Position numbers and translations under genes: made by a program. The notes under the pieces were generated by a model. That model searched no databases. It saw only the letters and a program-made list of their open reading frames with translations, and was not told where the DNA came from. Below, piece by piece: positions 34,813 to 45,816 of a DNA stretch of 64,000 nt. The stretch's first letter is position 1; each line of letters starts with the position of its first letter. This DNA is from Cladopsammia gracilis (taxonomy: Eukaryota > Cnidaria > Anthozoa > Scleractinia > Dendrophylliidae): contig JAJGOT010000002.1 in the NCBI GenBank assembly GCA_022457155.1, positions 3,626,501 to 3,690,500 on the forward strand. Reading direction: 5' to 3'.

Positions 34813-35075
34813 TGTTGGAAACGCGGATAACAACACTAGTCACTCGATCTCGTTGTAAACTTGTTTAATGGTCACAGTTAAATCACTCCCTATGTCTCGA
34901 AAATATCTTGTCAACTGATTACAAATGCTAAGAAAGTTCCTAAAATACACCCTTGATAAGGTTGCTAAGGTAATACGATTGACGTCATTGCTAGGATCAT
35001 CTTGAATGTCAAATATAACGCTAACTGATTGTCACGTACTAAATAATGCTTGTCACGCTCTATATATTTCCAACA
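34813..35075 (-). mobile_element. BEL/Pao 5' LTR
   Basis: 263 bp, same ends as the 3' LTR. It carries CTATATATT near its right edge in plus sense and an ACTAAATAAT block; the promoter position was not resolved. Confidence 0.9.
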
Positions 35076-35619
35076 CCCGTTCGAATGGCCAGAGTTGATC
35101 GTTTAGGATTCAGCCGGCGAGGTTTTTTTTCTTATCAGTGACGAAGAATCTACAAAGATGCCCTTGTGTAAACAATGTCGCACAACAAAAATATAACTCA
35201 TGAATGCTATCCGTTCAAGCTGTTCACTTGCTGGGAAGCGCCCGTGCCGGTGGTCCTGTGTTCAGGTTTCAAATTACCCTTTTGACACGTGCAAATTTGG
35301 AGCACTTTTAACCGACAACTGCGTACGACAAACTTAAAAGGGCTAATTTTTTTTTGCTACATAAATTTCCCTGCGGTCTTTAACTTCGATTGTTACATTT
35401 AGTTTCATTCACGATTTTTTAACAACTTGAACAAAAGTTCAGAATGAATTTTGCGCACTTGGGACTCGGGGCCGCTTGTTTACATTAATATAATAATATG
35501 TTATATTCATCATTCTCTGGCCTTCAAGTCGACAAACAGATGGTTGCATCATCCTTACAATGTAATAAAGTACTCGGCAAAGGTAAACAACAAACATGCA
35601 ATTTACTTAATGTAGCCTA

Positions 35620-36400
35620 GTTCACAGCCGCTCCGTTCGAAATTTATTCAGTCGTTTTAACGTTTTAAGCCGTTCACCGCAAGCGGTTCCAAATGATTCT
35701 TTAGCCATTCACAGTCAGCTGTTCGAAATAACTCTTTAGCTGTTCAGCCGATGTCTTTCAAACAGTTGTGCAAAGGAACTAGCAAATCTTTCTCAAAAGC
35801 ACTGCCACGACAACGCGCTCTTCTATCAAATTGATTGATACAGCGTAGCTGTTGTTGCGTTATCTGTCACGTCTCATGTTTTGTAACTCGTATGCAAATG
35901 TAGACGTCGACAAGGAGTCGCAGTCATGCTTCACTGAGTTCAACGGAGTTCGCTTGCAGTTTGCTTGTTTTGTTTTGCTTTTCAAGTTATTTTTGTTATT
36001 CATAGTTTTATTTATAATATGGTCGGGGTTAAGCGTTGCAGGTGAAATTTACCGCCGGTAAATTTTCCGTCTTCCGCGCGGCCATGAATTTTCGTCTTCT
36101 CGCGTTTGACCATTATTCACAGCTATCTGTTCAAAACTTGACGTGGGCCTTTCAGATTCAGCCGTTCTATGCATTCAAAATTCATTAACTGTTCAGCCGT
36201 TCAGGGCCTTCCGTTTGAAATTATTTTTTCATAAGCTTTTCAGCCGTTCGTGGCTATCCGTTCGGAATAATAAGCCATTCACCCGTTCATGACCATCTAT
36301 TCGAATTTTTTTACGAGCTGTTCATACGTTCATGTCCATCGTTCAGAATAATTAACAAGCACTTCAGCCTTTCAGTTTCGCCCGTTTTAAACATCTTGGT
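35620..36400. repeat. Degenerate CCGTTC-type tandem repeats
   Basis: Units of roughly 50-60 bp with cores such as CAGCCGTTCAT, GGCTATCCGTTCGGAATAAT and GTTCAGCCGTTC recur, most regularly at 36,120-36,400. Related motifs occur left of the BEL insertion (28,940-29,095), consistent with one array split by it. Confidence 0.7.
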
Positions 36401-36625
36401 AAGCCTCATCACACGCGTGCCACATTGCACGCAGGTCTTTCTGCACGCGTGTTACATTGCACGTTAGTCGTGACATTTAACACGCTACATGATACAAAAG
36501 CTTTTAGCATGCCAAACAATAGCTACCGTGACACTCTTTGTTTTGCTTAATAAATATGCGCATATCCGTGACATTGTGGCACGCTTAGCGTGCCGTGACA
36601 TGACACGCGTGCCCGTGCATTTACC
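36400..36625 (-). repeat. Subterminal GCGTG-type array, right
   Basis: Repeated CACGCGTG, TTGCACG, GACATTTAACACGC and GGCACGCTTAGCGTGCC motifs. They are counterparts of the left array inside the GTGACC element. Confidence 0.65.
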
Positions 36626-36708
36626 ATTTTCCCTGTTTTCCCGTGGAGGGTCACAAATACTTAATGTTTTATCATAAGAAATTAATCAAAACAAAACGTT
36701 CGATGAGG

Positions 36709-36966
36709 TCAAAGTCCTACTTCTACACGACCAGTGGATGTGTATGTAGTTATGTACTTGTAGGTGCTTTCAGGGAACTGTTGCCCGCACTGGCATGAGA
36801 ACAGAGATTTCAGGTGTTCTTTCTTTTCTCTAAAACAGTCCATACAAATTAATTGGTTGCACCGGAGGACCGTCCAGTCTGGGACAACGCTGCACTTTCT
36901 TTTAAAACAGAAGATGCAGATCCATTTTGCTAGCAGTTGGATCCGTCGTGAACTATCCATAAGTCC
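36709..36966 (-). CDS. Cys-rich zinc-binding exon
   Basis: An exon-like frame follows a strong acceptor (TTGCTTATTTTTAG just above 36,966). It encodes KWICIFCFKRKCSVVP, LRCNQLICMDCFREKK and FSCQCGQQF, a C-x2-C...C-x2-C pattern resembling a treble-clef, B-box or RING-like finger. It stops at 36,709. It is co-oriented with, and 220 bp downstream of, the DUF7869 gene, so it may be its 3' exon or a second gene of the same element. Both possibilities remain open. Confidence 0.45.
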   Translation of the reverse strand, partial: GLMDSSRRIQLLAKWICIFCFKRKCSVVPDWTVLRCNQLICMDCFREKKEHLKSLFSCQCGQQFPESTYKYITTYTSTGRVEVGL

Positions 36967-37182
36967 TAAAAATAAGCAAATATAACGAAAAGAGCTGTGA
37001 CAAAAGAAAGCTCAACTGTAGAATCGATTTCGCTACAAATCACTAAAACGACGTTCCACTAAACGCTGAAAATTGGCAGCACTTGTAGCTGTCATAAATT
37101 CTTCAAAAATAAACAATTTCTTCATACTCGTGTGACGTAAAATACATAAGGTCTCGTGCCAAGTAAAGGTAACTTGATGACT

Positions 37183-38611
37183 TCAAGGCAAACAACACTT
37201 CACAACCAGCTGGGCTTTGTTCATTCCAGCTGTGCTTGATGTCTCCACCATTGTGGCAAATTCATAAAGTGAAGAAATGTAATTAACTTTGTAAGCTCTC
37301 TTAATGACCCCAAAGCAGCGATCTGGACCAAACTTGGTATGTCCAGCAATCAGAAATGAGTAATTGATTGAATTGTGAAGCTGAAGCATTGTTCGCCATG
37401 CCAGATACCAAATGAAGTAATTGTTTTTATTTTGTCCAGAGCAATTGTCTGCGTGTAGATGGGCATGCGTTTCACCAAGTCCATGATTCTCAAAATAATG
37501 ATGCACATAGCTAATTGTGGTATTTGCTCCCTTTCCAACATCAACTGCTTCATCTATCAGGTAGTTTACTTGTTTAGGAATTGCTTCGCACATGACACCG
37601 AATAGTCCACATTTTCGTGGGGTTTTAAAGTATATTGGACCGGGCTGCATGGGGTTAGACGGAATGTGGACCTGCTGTGCAAAGTCAAAGGAATAATGCA
37701 TGGTAGCATTAAGAGAACATGCGTCGTGGCTGTCATTTAATTCAATTGTGTTCTCCACCGCTTGAAAATTGCTTTTTGCCTCCTCGCAGATGTTCCTATA
37801 CAGTTCCCTTTCGCTTTGTACACGATGCAAATGTTCTTGTTGACTTTGGACGCAGGCTGACTTTTCTCGCTCAGGAAGATTAGCAGATCGTAGTAATTTT
37901 GATGTGTTTTGCTGACAAGTAAAGCAAAGATCAGTCATTGGCTTGGCTACTACAACGTTGGGATGAAATTGTTCCCACAGTTCAATAAATTTGGAATAGC
38001 TGACGGCTTGTTTATCCGCTGCTTCGCATGATGTTTTGAAAGCACGCCAAACGCTCATTTTCGTCTCACTGGAAGATAAAAGCTTGATGTCGTCCCTCTT
38101 GAAACCAGGGATCCTCCCGGGCAGTAGCACAGCATTTTCCTCAACATAATTACTCAAGAATGTAGTAACATCTTCGACCACCGCTTGTGAAAGTGTATTG
38201 GATGGCAGTCTTTTACTGTTCCCATGAACTCGTTGTGCAATGCCATGATTTTCATAGTGTTCCTTGAGTCGGCGAAATCGCGAGTAGCTGATTGCGTAAA
38301 GATGAAGAAACATTTCCTTGCAGATTGGAGCGGATTGAAAAAGGAAATTGCAACGTTGACTTCTCTTTCTTTTTTCGCCTGTAACCTCGAAGCTGGTGAA
38401 GGCTTGAATATTCGCTAATATCACTAAATCAAGCTCGGCATGAGAGAGTTCGAGACAGTTGTTGACATTGATCAGGGCAGCTTCCAGCGAACTGTTGGGA
38501 ACACTGGCCACCTTTAACACTTCGCGAACACCCGCAACCATCTTGCAAAAATCTCTTAACTTTCGCCACTATTTCGTCGTTTTCAGCTTGATCAAAGTTA
38601 CATTCCGCCAT
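37183..38611 (-). CDS. DUF7869-family protein, one frameshift near the start
   Basis: The coding start is ATG at 38,611 (MAECNFDQAENDEIV ... DGCGCSRSVKGGQC). Near 38,478 the frame shifts into the long 452-codon frame (ALINVNNCLELSHAELDLVI onward). Landmarks: SYSRFRRLKEHYENHGI (helical N-terminal part), DLCFTCQQN (Cys pair), NATMHYSFDFAQQVHIP, THAHLHADNCSGQNKN and SFLIAGHTKFGPDRCFG. The family is abundant in cnidarians and its acidic landmarks (FDFAQ; HADNCSGQ; PDRCFG) look like an RNase H-fold catalytic set, so a transposase or nuclease role is my inference. The C-terminal end (QLVVKCCLP) looks cut by a missed splice. Confidence 0.7.
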
Positions 38612-38989
38612 TTTTCCAAGTTAGATTGATTGCAAATATTCAAAAACCGTGTGCGATCGAAAAGGAGAGTTGAATAGTAACCAAGACAACGCGTTTTCTG
38701 TGTTTACCGTGGAAGCGATTGGCTGATTGGCTCCGATGTCAAAACAAATGCACGTTGCGTTACAGACAAGTCACGCGCGGATGCCCTGGGTCGAGAATGT
38801 GCTTGATCTATTTCGTGCATCGTGATCATGCAGTCGATTCTCTGTTTTAAAGTTCGAGGGATGTTTTTCTCGAGTCTCAAACAGTCTCAAACAACAAAGG
38901 AAATGAAGATGGGAAAATTTTCCGTGTTTACCAGTATACTGGCTGAACGAACAGGAGGAAAGTTCTGGTAAGTTACGCGTCGAACACCT

Positions 38990-39362
38990 CAGTACTATTA
39001 AAGCTTTAACGGCAAGTAGCCGTTTATGAACTAACGCTCTATAATCCATCAAAATGTTTTGCATGGTTAGCCGTTAAAACGTACTTGAATACCCATCATT
39101 TAAACGGCTTTTCGTTAGCCGTTTTAACGGTTTTCCTAGCTGTTAAAACGCTTAAACTCATCCGTTAGAAAATTTTCCTTAGCCGTTAAAACGCTTTAGC
39201 CCATCCGTTAGAAAAGTTTGCTTAGCCATTAAAACGCTTTAGCCCATCCGTTAGAAAATTTTGCTGAGCCGTTAGAACGACTTAGGAAACCGTTTTAACG
39301 CTTTCTATATCCGTTTTCCTCCCGTTTTTCAGCCGTCCGTTTTGCCCGTTATAACGGATAGC

Positions 39363-39393
<31 letters not shown>
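38990..39393. mobile_element. Right end of a GTGACC-family element with GCCGTTTTAACGG array
   Basis: The end, read inwards on minus, is GTGACCTCACACGGGAAAAC, with AAAT immediately outside (39,394-97). It shares GTGACC...ACGGGAAAAC with the other two complete elements. Inside are about five copies of a 38-bp unit containing TTAGCCGTTAAAACGC and CCATCCGTTAGAAAA. The left end was not found; the DUF7869 gene lies between this end and 36.7 kb. Confidence 0.6.
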
Positions 39394-39394
<1 letters not shown>

Positions 39395-39409
39395 AATTGG
39401 TTTTCACAA

Positions 39410-39690
39410 AATGAATGACCATAATTTGGCGGGAAAGTTGCACGAAATATATCGTTGACAAATCGTTCGTTTACCATAAAGTGACTACAAATTTGTACAA
39501 ATTCAACAATATTGTCAATCTCCCAAACTAAGTTGCGACCAAATCCAGAAAACAAACCTAAAAACAAATCCATAGACTGCCATGAAAAAGGTTGATCTAC
39601 GTGAAATATAAGTGGTGTGTGCTGTGGATAACGCATATCATTCTGATGCTTAAAAGACGCAAAAAGACCACTGAGGCTAGTTGAATAGCT
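39410..39690 (-). CDS. Unidentified exon-like frame
   Basis: A protein-like minus-strand frame reads SLSGLFASFKHQND, PLIFHVDQPFSWQSMDLFLG and IVEFVQICSHFMVNERFVND, ending near the AAAT at 39,394-97 where the repeat element begins. The family is not recognised. It may be a genuine exon hit by the element, which would make it one of the few non-transposon coding pieces here. Confidence 0.35.
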
Positions 39691-39897
39691 CCAATCTCAT
39701 CTAACAACCTAGAAAATTTAAGAAGGGTTAAGGTTATCGTATAAAACATAGTGAGCAGTTCAATGAAGTTCAGTTCAGTTGTCTTGACTGTTCTGAGACT
39801 GATAAGTCTCGTCAATGTTCTTTCGATGGAAGCTGTTGTAATTCGTGAGAATTTCTTTTGGGTGTCCTCTGTCGGCGACCCTTCTTTATTGGCTTGG

Positions 39898-40415
39898 AGT
39901 GATTTTTTAGATTACTCTTAAGAGTAATTCTCGTCTGTTATCGACCCTATATCATCGCGTGAATTACTCTGAGTTGCTCTAAGTTGCGCACTCAATTGCT
40001 CTAAGTTGCTCTTTCAAGTGCTCTGAGTTACACTGAGTAATAGTGAGCTGCACCAGAGGGTCAGTCTTAATTGCGAGTGAATTGTGAAAACTGAACAACT
40101 CATTCCTTAAATATAATAGACAAAGTATAACTGCCGGTACCTTATTTACCGTATCTCATAGGTGTGCTATGGTTACAACTAACCACTAACGATTGAATGA
40201 GATTTAGAAAGAGAAAATTTTACGAATTAGACGGAGAGGGGATTTTCTGTAATGCATTATTTTGCAATTGTCTTTAATAAATGTCATTCTTGAAATATTG
40301 AGTATTGTAAGAGCAAGAGTGATTTTTTTTTAGAGTACTCTTAAAAGAGTAATTCTCATCTGTTATCGACCCTTAATATCATCGCGTGAGTTGCCCTGGG
40401 TTACTCGGAGTTGAA
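39898..40415. repeat. Pair of 85-bp direct repeats
   Basis: Blocks at about 39,898 and 40,318 share GTGATTTTTT, GTAATTCTC[GA]TCTGTTATCG and ATATCATCGCGTGA, followed by TGAGTTGCTCT/GGGTTACTC variants. Low-complexity GAGTTGCTCT repeats fill 39,970-40,050. The purpose is unknown; it may be a non-autonomous element. Confidence 0.6.
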
Positions 40416-41349
40416 AACGACCTGCAACGTCGTTAAAAAACACTCAGCTGCATTTTGAGCTGACGCTCAGTTTTCATTTTATCCTAGTTACTTAATAGTA
40501 AAAATAAGAGTGACAGAAAAAAGACGTTCTTAAGACAAGCACAGCCCGGGTATGTTCCTAGCACGTTCTTAAAATTTTGGCAAGAGCAGGAGACGATGTT
40601 AGTATGGATAATTAATATATCATTTTAAGGTGTTTCCCTCCAGTTTCCATGCAGCTGCACCGAACATTTTTGAGCGGCCGTTTAACTAACTTTCCTTCGT
40701 TTAATTACTATGAAACTTACACAAAATATTGTACTAAGTTTGAAGTTTCTAACAGTGTAACAATTTTGTAAATCGCATTTAAAATTGCGGAGATAAACGA
40801 GAAACATTGAAATCACTTGAGTCTAAATTTCGAGCGATTACGATAAACTATGACATATGGCAAACAAAATATCTAAAAATTAGAAATTTTTGTCAAGCCG
40901 ATTTTGAGTAAATCAGAAAAATATTTCGAACTTGTGATTTTGCATGCGTATGAGCACATCCATAAATACCTCAATTAAGCTTATAAAAGTTTCATTTCTC
41001 AATCTCAAATTTACGCCAAAATGTGAGTTTAGTGTATGAGATGAAACTATGAAAGTTTGAAAGCGTTTCTCGTTTTTGTTCTGGAGATTCGATTTTCTAT
41101 AGGAAACCATAGTTTTGTGACTGAGTCCTTGATATTGTAGTTTTAGCGCTTTTCTACATATTTCAAAAACCGCGAGATAGATTTTTTTAAATTTGATAGT
41201 CGTTTCTTTATAATTCTTGGCGTGCACGTGACGTCACAGTCATATACATATTTGGATTTCCGCCATGTTGGAGTCCCTCGATCTCAGCAATTAGTATGCA
41301 AATGCTGGCCAGATCTTCCTATTTGTGCTTTATTTTGATCATTTGTTTA

Positions 41350-43331
41350 ATGGATGAGCCAAATATCGACGAAAATGACGACTTACATCAATTCAAGACA
41401 ATACCAGTACTATTTGAGTACGTAAAAACTTTGGAAACCCACGTTAAACAGCGCTATTTAGAGAAAATTTCACTCGTTGGCGTTGACCCGGCCAGTATAC
41501 CGATCGATGAGTTTGACCCTGAATGTTTACCTCCGATAGAAGCTGCAGACTTGGTTTCATACCTTGTATTGGAGACCAGCTACTACACCAAACAACAATT
41601 CAAGGCATATAAGAGTTTGGAGGCCTACAATCAAATGGTTTCGGGTTTTATAACCTCTGTAAAAGGGAAGTTGATTGCTGGAAAGTTTGTGGTTATGTCT
41701 AAAGTTCGCCACTCACAACTCATGAACGATCCTCTCATTCAAATCTGGATCATTGCTGAAACAGATGGTTCGATTGTGTCTGCACATTGCTTGGGGTGTA
41801 AAGCGGGTCTTGCCAAAGCATGCTCGCATGTGGCCAGTGTGATGTTTTACATCGAAGCGTGGAATCGCTTGAAAGAAACGCAGAGTTGTACACAAGTGAA
41901 GTGTACATGGCTACTTCCAGCCTACGTTAAGGATGTTCCCTATGCAAGAGTAAGGAAAGACCACAACTATTATCAGCAAGTACAGCAGCAGCTCTTCACT
42001 GTCCCTGACAGGGCATTCTGTGATTTTGTCCTTTGTGGCATAGATAGTGAGGAGAATGCACACATTGTAGTTGACCGCATATTGCCTGACAAACAACACA
42101 TGGATAGTGCACTTAGTAAATTGGAAGCATTTTGGAAGCATTGCATTTTACCAGAGGTACTTGGTAGATGGTATACAAGGAAGCTACCAGCTGCAATACC
42201 AGATAATGGTGATCGAATTTGTTTTTGTAGAAATGATCTAACTGAGCCTACCATTACATGTGATAATACTGAGTGCCCTTACAAAAAATTTCATGCACCT
42301 TGCTTGGGTCTGGGTTCGCACATTATGCCTAAAGGATCATGGTATTGCCCACATTGTAGCAGGCTGCCTCAGTTTAAGAAACAGAAGTCATCACGTTCAC
42401 AGAAAGAGCATCAATCTGCTGTTGTTCAGGAAGCGTTGAACAGTGACTCAATCTGTGTATGTGGATTGAAAGCTACCATGAATGAGAAACTGATTGAATG
42501 TCACAACACGAGGTGCACTCATGGGAAATATTTCCATCTTACTTGCCTTGGCTACAAAAGAATGCCAAACAGTGCAAAGACCACTTGGCAGTGTCACCTG
42601 TGCAAAGCTGCTAAATGTAATGTACAGTCCAACAATCAACCTACCACATGTCCTTCTTATGATGAAATCAGTGAGGAGAAAGTTGCAACAAATCTAGTTG
42701 ATCCACTGCCTGATAGCAAACAACAGCCTACCACATGTACATCTTCAAGTCCTTTAATTTGTCTTTCAAGTGACAACAGCAGTGACGATGAAGTTGTTTT
42801 TACTCATGAAACCGTAGTAACGGAGTAACGAACAAAACTGGATTACTTGGTAATCTCACTGAAAATGACTTGGAAACTATCATCGATCCTAATGGTTGGC
42901 TTGATTGCAATATTATACAACAAGCACAAGTGTTATTGCAACAAGCAAATCCATTTATTGATGGTTTCCAACGAACACCCTGGGTCCCATTAGGAATTTT
43001 GATGTGTTGAGTGTGCAAATACTCCACACTGGTAGTGACCATTGGGTGACCATTAGCTCTATTGGATGCCAGCCTGGAATTGTACATTTGTATGATAGTC
43101 TGTACACAGCAGACACAAGACATACTTGGTGGACGCCTTGAGAACCTAACTTATGTACCGACACAACAGCAGAACAATGGAAGTGACTGCGGTATTTTTG
43201 CTGTTGCCATAGCAACATGTCTTACCCTAGGAATGTCTCCCACCCATGTGACATTCGACATTCCAAAGATGAGAACACATTTAGCACACTGCTTGAAACA
43301 GGGCAAAATTAAAATGTTCCCACATTTTTAA
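41350..43331 (+). pseudogene. SWIM - PHD - PHD - Ulp1 (C48) protease protein
   Basis: I place the start at ATG 41,350 (MDEPNIDENDD); the frame opens at 41,296 with a hydrophobic stretch that is probably leader. Domains: a SWIM-like zinc motif (AHCLGCKAGLAKACSHVASV, about residue 145-165), PHD-like finger 1 (ICFCRNDL ... FHAPCLG ... WYCPHC), PHD-like finger 2 (ICVCGLKA ... FHLTCLG ... WQCHLC), and a Ser/Asp-rich linker. After frameshifts near 42,830, 42,980 and 43,115 comes a Ulp1/C48 cysteine protease with His in GSDHWVTISSIG (43,040), Asp in HLYDSLY (43,094) and Cys in NNGSDCGIFAVAIAT (43,188). The catalytic triad and the preceding Gln are all intact despite the shifts. C48 proteases cleave ubiquitin-like proteins; PHD fingers read histone tails. 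Confidence 0.8.
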
Positions 43332-43534
43332 TAACTAGAATTTACAAAGTTATGTACAGTCATTAAAGTAGTTTCACCCTGACCTCTCATAACACTATAT
43401 CTTTAAACTTATAATGTTGTACCACCAAATACTAGAATTTGGTATTATATTATTATTATTTGCATTCTTTTGAAATTGACCACAGTCGACGGCAATGGAA
43501 GGAATTCATAGAGCAAAAATTTAAAAACACTTAA

Positions 43535-43731
43535 CCCTTTCACTCCCAGAGGTGATCAACATGTAACTTCTCCTTACAATATTAATAGATTGTGAAGCCA
43601 AGAGATGATGAGAAAATTATCAACTCATGAGCACTGAATCAATCTAGTGCCAAATTCTCTAAACTAATATGTAAGAAGGTGTATGGCTCTCTCTGAGGAG
43701 AATTGCTACTCAGATCTTGGGAGTGAGAGGG
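43535..43731. mobile_element. piggyBac-like MITE with TTAA target duplication
   Basis: The inverted ends CCCTTTCACTCCCAGA / TCTTGGGAGTGAGAGGG are flanked by TTAA at 43,531-34 and 43,732-35. About 197 bp, no coding capacity. It lies between the two genes of the larger transposon. Confidence 0.9.
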
Positions 43732-43967
43732 TTAAAGAACAATAATTTATTGTCGTATGAAAATACCGTAGTGGTTAGCCATAAAAGGACTAATTTGACA
43801 AATAATAGTATACCGGTAGTTTCAGTTAGGTTTCCAACCATTAACAAGTTTGCAATACTTGTTCAATGTATGATCATCGCAATGTAATTGACTGTGAGAA
43901 TTTGTGGCCATTATTTTCAATTTTTTTTTTCCTAAAACTGCACAAATCTTAAGAAATTAGTGTGTCA

Positions 43968-44068
43968 CAGTTACACCCCGATAATTCGAACTTGGATAAT
44001 TCAAAGTCCCCGCGAATTCGAACTGGTTTTCGAATCCCTTAAAAGTTCGAATTATCAGGGTGTAACTG
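43968..44068. mobile_element. 101-bp Tigger/pogo-like MITE
   Basis: The ends CAGTTACACCCCGATAATTC and GAATTATCAGGGTGTAACTG are inverted repeats of about 25 bp, in the style of pogo/Tigger termini. TA follows on the right but not on the left, so the target duplication is imperfect. Confidence 0.75.
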
Positions 44069-44266
44069 TATGTCTAAAACAACCCTGGTAATCAACATTT
44101 TTTTTACATTAAAACAAGTTATATTTATTGTAGAGGTATTTAGTGCAGATACATATATTTACCAGCAAGCGCCATTAACTGGTATAAAATTCAAGATGTT
44201 AGGTAAGAAAACAAACATAGATATAAACCGAGCTTCAAACTCCCTTGGCCTGAATATGTATATATT

Positions 44267-45816
44267 TCACTCAAAAGGGATGATTGGGGGGCAGCTATTA
44301 ACAAGGGCTGAACATACTCTTATAATACAGTCGATCATGGGGACTTGTGCTTCAGGTGGTCCATCACGATTACATACCAAGAAGTCACTTGGAAGTGTAC
44401 TTTGTAGGATGGCGTACTTTCGTCTTAACAGACCAATCACTCGCTCGACGTGAATGCGCACATGGGCAATTCCTCTTGTTCTCTCCACATCAACTGGGTC
44501 TAACTGAAATTTCCCTTTAGTAAAAGCGGGGATTACTAGTTTAGCTTGATGAAGACCAACACTTTCTGTAACAGTAAACCCCCGATCAGCCATAACCATA
44601 TCTCCTGGCAACAAATTTGATAAGAAACCAGAGTTTTCAGTTAAGTATTTATCGGAGGTCCTGCCTCCCCAAGCTTCAGACACAAAGCTGATGTGACCTT
44701 GTGGAGTAATACCAATCAAGATTTTGATGGTATTATGGTGTTTATAATTTGAAAAGGTTTGTGCCCTGGCCAAAAGATTTGATGGTGTTTCCATAAACAC
44801 TTCGAAGCAATCAATGACAACTGTGACTTGATTGCCAAAAGAATACTGAAAACAACTAGGCATTGTTTCCCACAGTTCCTCTCTTGTTGGCCAATAAATC
44901 AAATGTTTTAGTCTTATGTCCATAACAACAATCCAGTGATAAAATATCCTAGATACGGTTGATCTTGACACCATAAATCGATAACCCAAATCCTGAAATG
45001 GTACGTTGAGTCTAAGTTTCATAAGAACCATTACAAACTCTTGAAAACAGCTCAACGATTGGCATGTGCGAGAATCGTGAGGCTCAATGTGCTCGAGCAG
45101 GATCAAGAGTATGTCATAAGAAGGCAAACCAGTATAAAACCCGACTTTCTCTTCTGATTTCAAGAAATCTTTACCTGGTGCTTGATACTCATTCCTTACA
45201 AACATATAATCAAACTCTTCAGTTTGGGTTTCGGCATCACAAGTTGTTGGCATTTCGCCATCATCCACATGTGTGAAGTGCATGTTTCTTAAGTACTCGC
45301 CTTCATCAAGTTTAAGTCGCTTAGCTTCAATCTCCTGCTCATTGAACAATCTTTCCTCTTCCTCTTTCTCCCTTGATAATCTTTCTTGTTCCTCTGTCTC
45401 TCGCAATAATCTTTCTTGTTCTTCTTTTTCTCGAGCCTCACGTTGAAGTTGTTTGCGAACTTGACTACGAACCTTAACTCTTTCTGCTTTCTCCTTTGCA
45501 ATACTCGTGTTATTCGGGGTATAATTCTTTTTCCCGAGATGTTGAGTGGGGATCCAATCTTCATGGAATTTATCCCAAGCCATAGCTGGCCTACCAGACA
45601 CGAAATGTTTCCCGCAAACTCGCTCATTACTCAAGACGTTTTTATAGGCGATATCGTCGCGACTTATCGCAGAAATCCATCTATCTCTCTCCTTTCTTGT
45701 GTTAATTGTTCGAAACTGTCTCCCTGATTCTTAATCACAGATGGTATACGAAACATTCCACATCCCTCTTTGTTATTAGATTTCACTCCACAACCAACAA
45801 CGATGCAGAGAACCAT
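44267..45816 (-). pseudogene. THAP-domain DDE transposase
   Basis: It starts MVLCIVVGCGVKSNNKEGCG at 45,816, the first Cys pair of a THAP (C2CH) finger. A 1- or 2-base frameshift near 45,690 breaks the THAP domain, which continues NERVCGKHFVSGRPAM with the last Cys and His. Then follow a long Arg/Glu coiled coil and the DDE_Tnp_4 core: QVTVVIDCFEVFMETPSNLL (Asp), LPGDMVMADRGFTVTES (Asp), HVRIHVERVIGLLRRKYA (Glu). The 455 codons after the shift are uninterrupted. The protein would bind the inverted ends through THAP and cut and join DNA. Confidence 0.85.

Larger units (their letters stand above)
29098..35075 (-). mobile_element. BEL/Pao LTR retrotransposon, full length
   Basis: Two LTRs (29,098-29,362 and 34,813-35,075) bound gag-pro-RT-RNaseH-integrase in BEL order on the minus strand. 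The flanking CCCG on both sides (ACCCG if the LTR edge is set one base earlier) is the target duplication. It is inserted in the CCGTTC repeats of the GTGACC element. LTR divergence of about 1-2% marks a recent insertion, yet pol carries three single-step frameshifts. A candidate primer-binding site (TGGCACCTCCGACGGGAC) lies immediately downstream of the 5' LTR, overlapping the first codons of the open frame. Confidence 0.9.
28457..36654. mobile_element. GTGACCCTCC-ended non-autonomous element (AAAT target duplication) hosting a BEL insertion
   Basis: The left end GTGACCCTCCACGGGAAAAC and the right end, its reverse complement (GTTTTCCCGTGGAGGGTCAC), match over about 45 bp including a GCACGGGCACGC block. 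AAAT flanks both sides (28,453-56; 36,655-58). Without the BEL element the unit would be about 2.2 kb and shows no transposase. It has subterminal arrays of ACACGC/GCGTG motifs at both ends and inner arrays of CCGTTC-type repeats. Confidence 0.8.

Noticed and set aside
41296..41349. Signal peptide at the start of the SWIM-PHD-Ulp1 protein
   Set aside because: The hydrophobic run precedes a better internal ATG (41,350), is encoded within the terminal region of the transposon, and does not fit an intracellular zinc-finger protein.
45678..45698. Intron instead of a frameshift in the THAP domain
   Set aside because: The two halves of the THAP finger are contiguous with only a 1-2 base offset and no GT...AG pair, so a frameshift is simpler.
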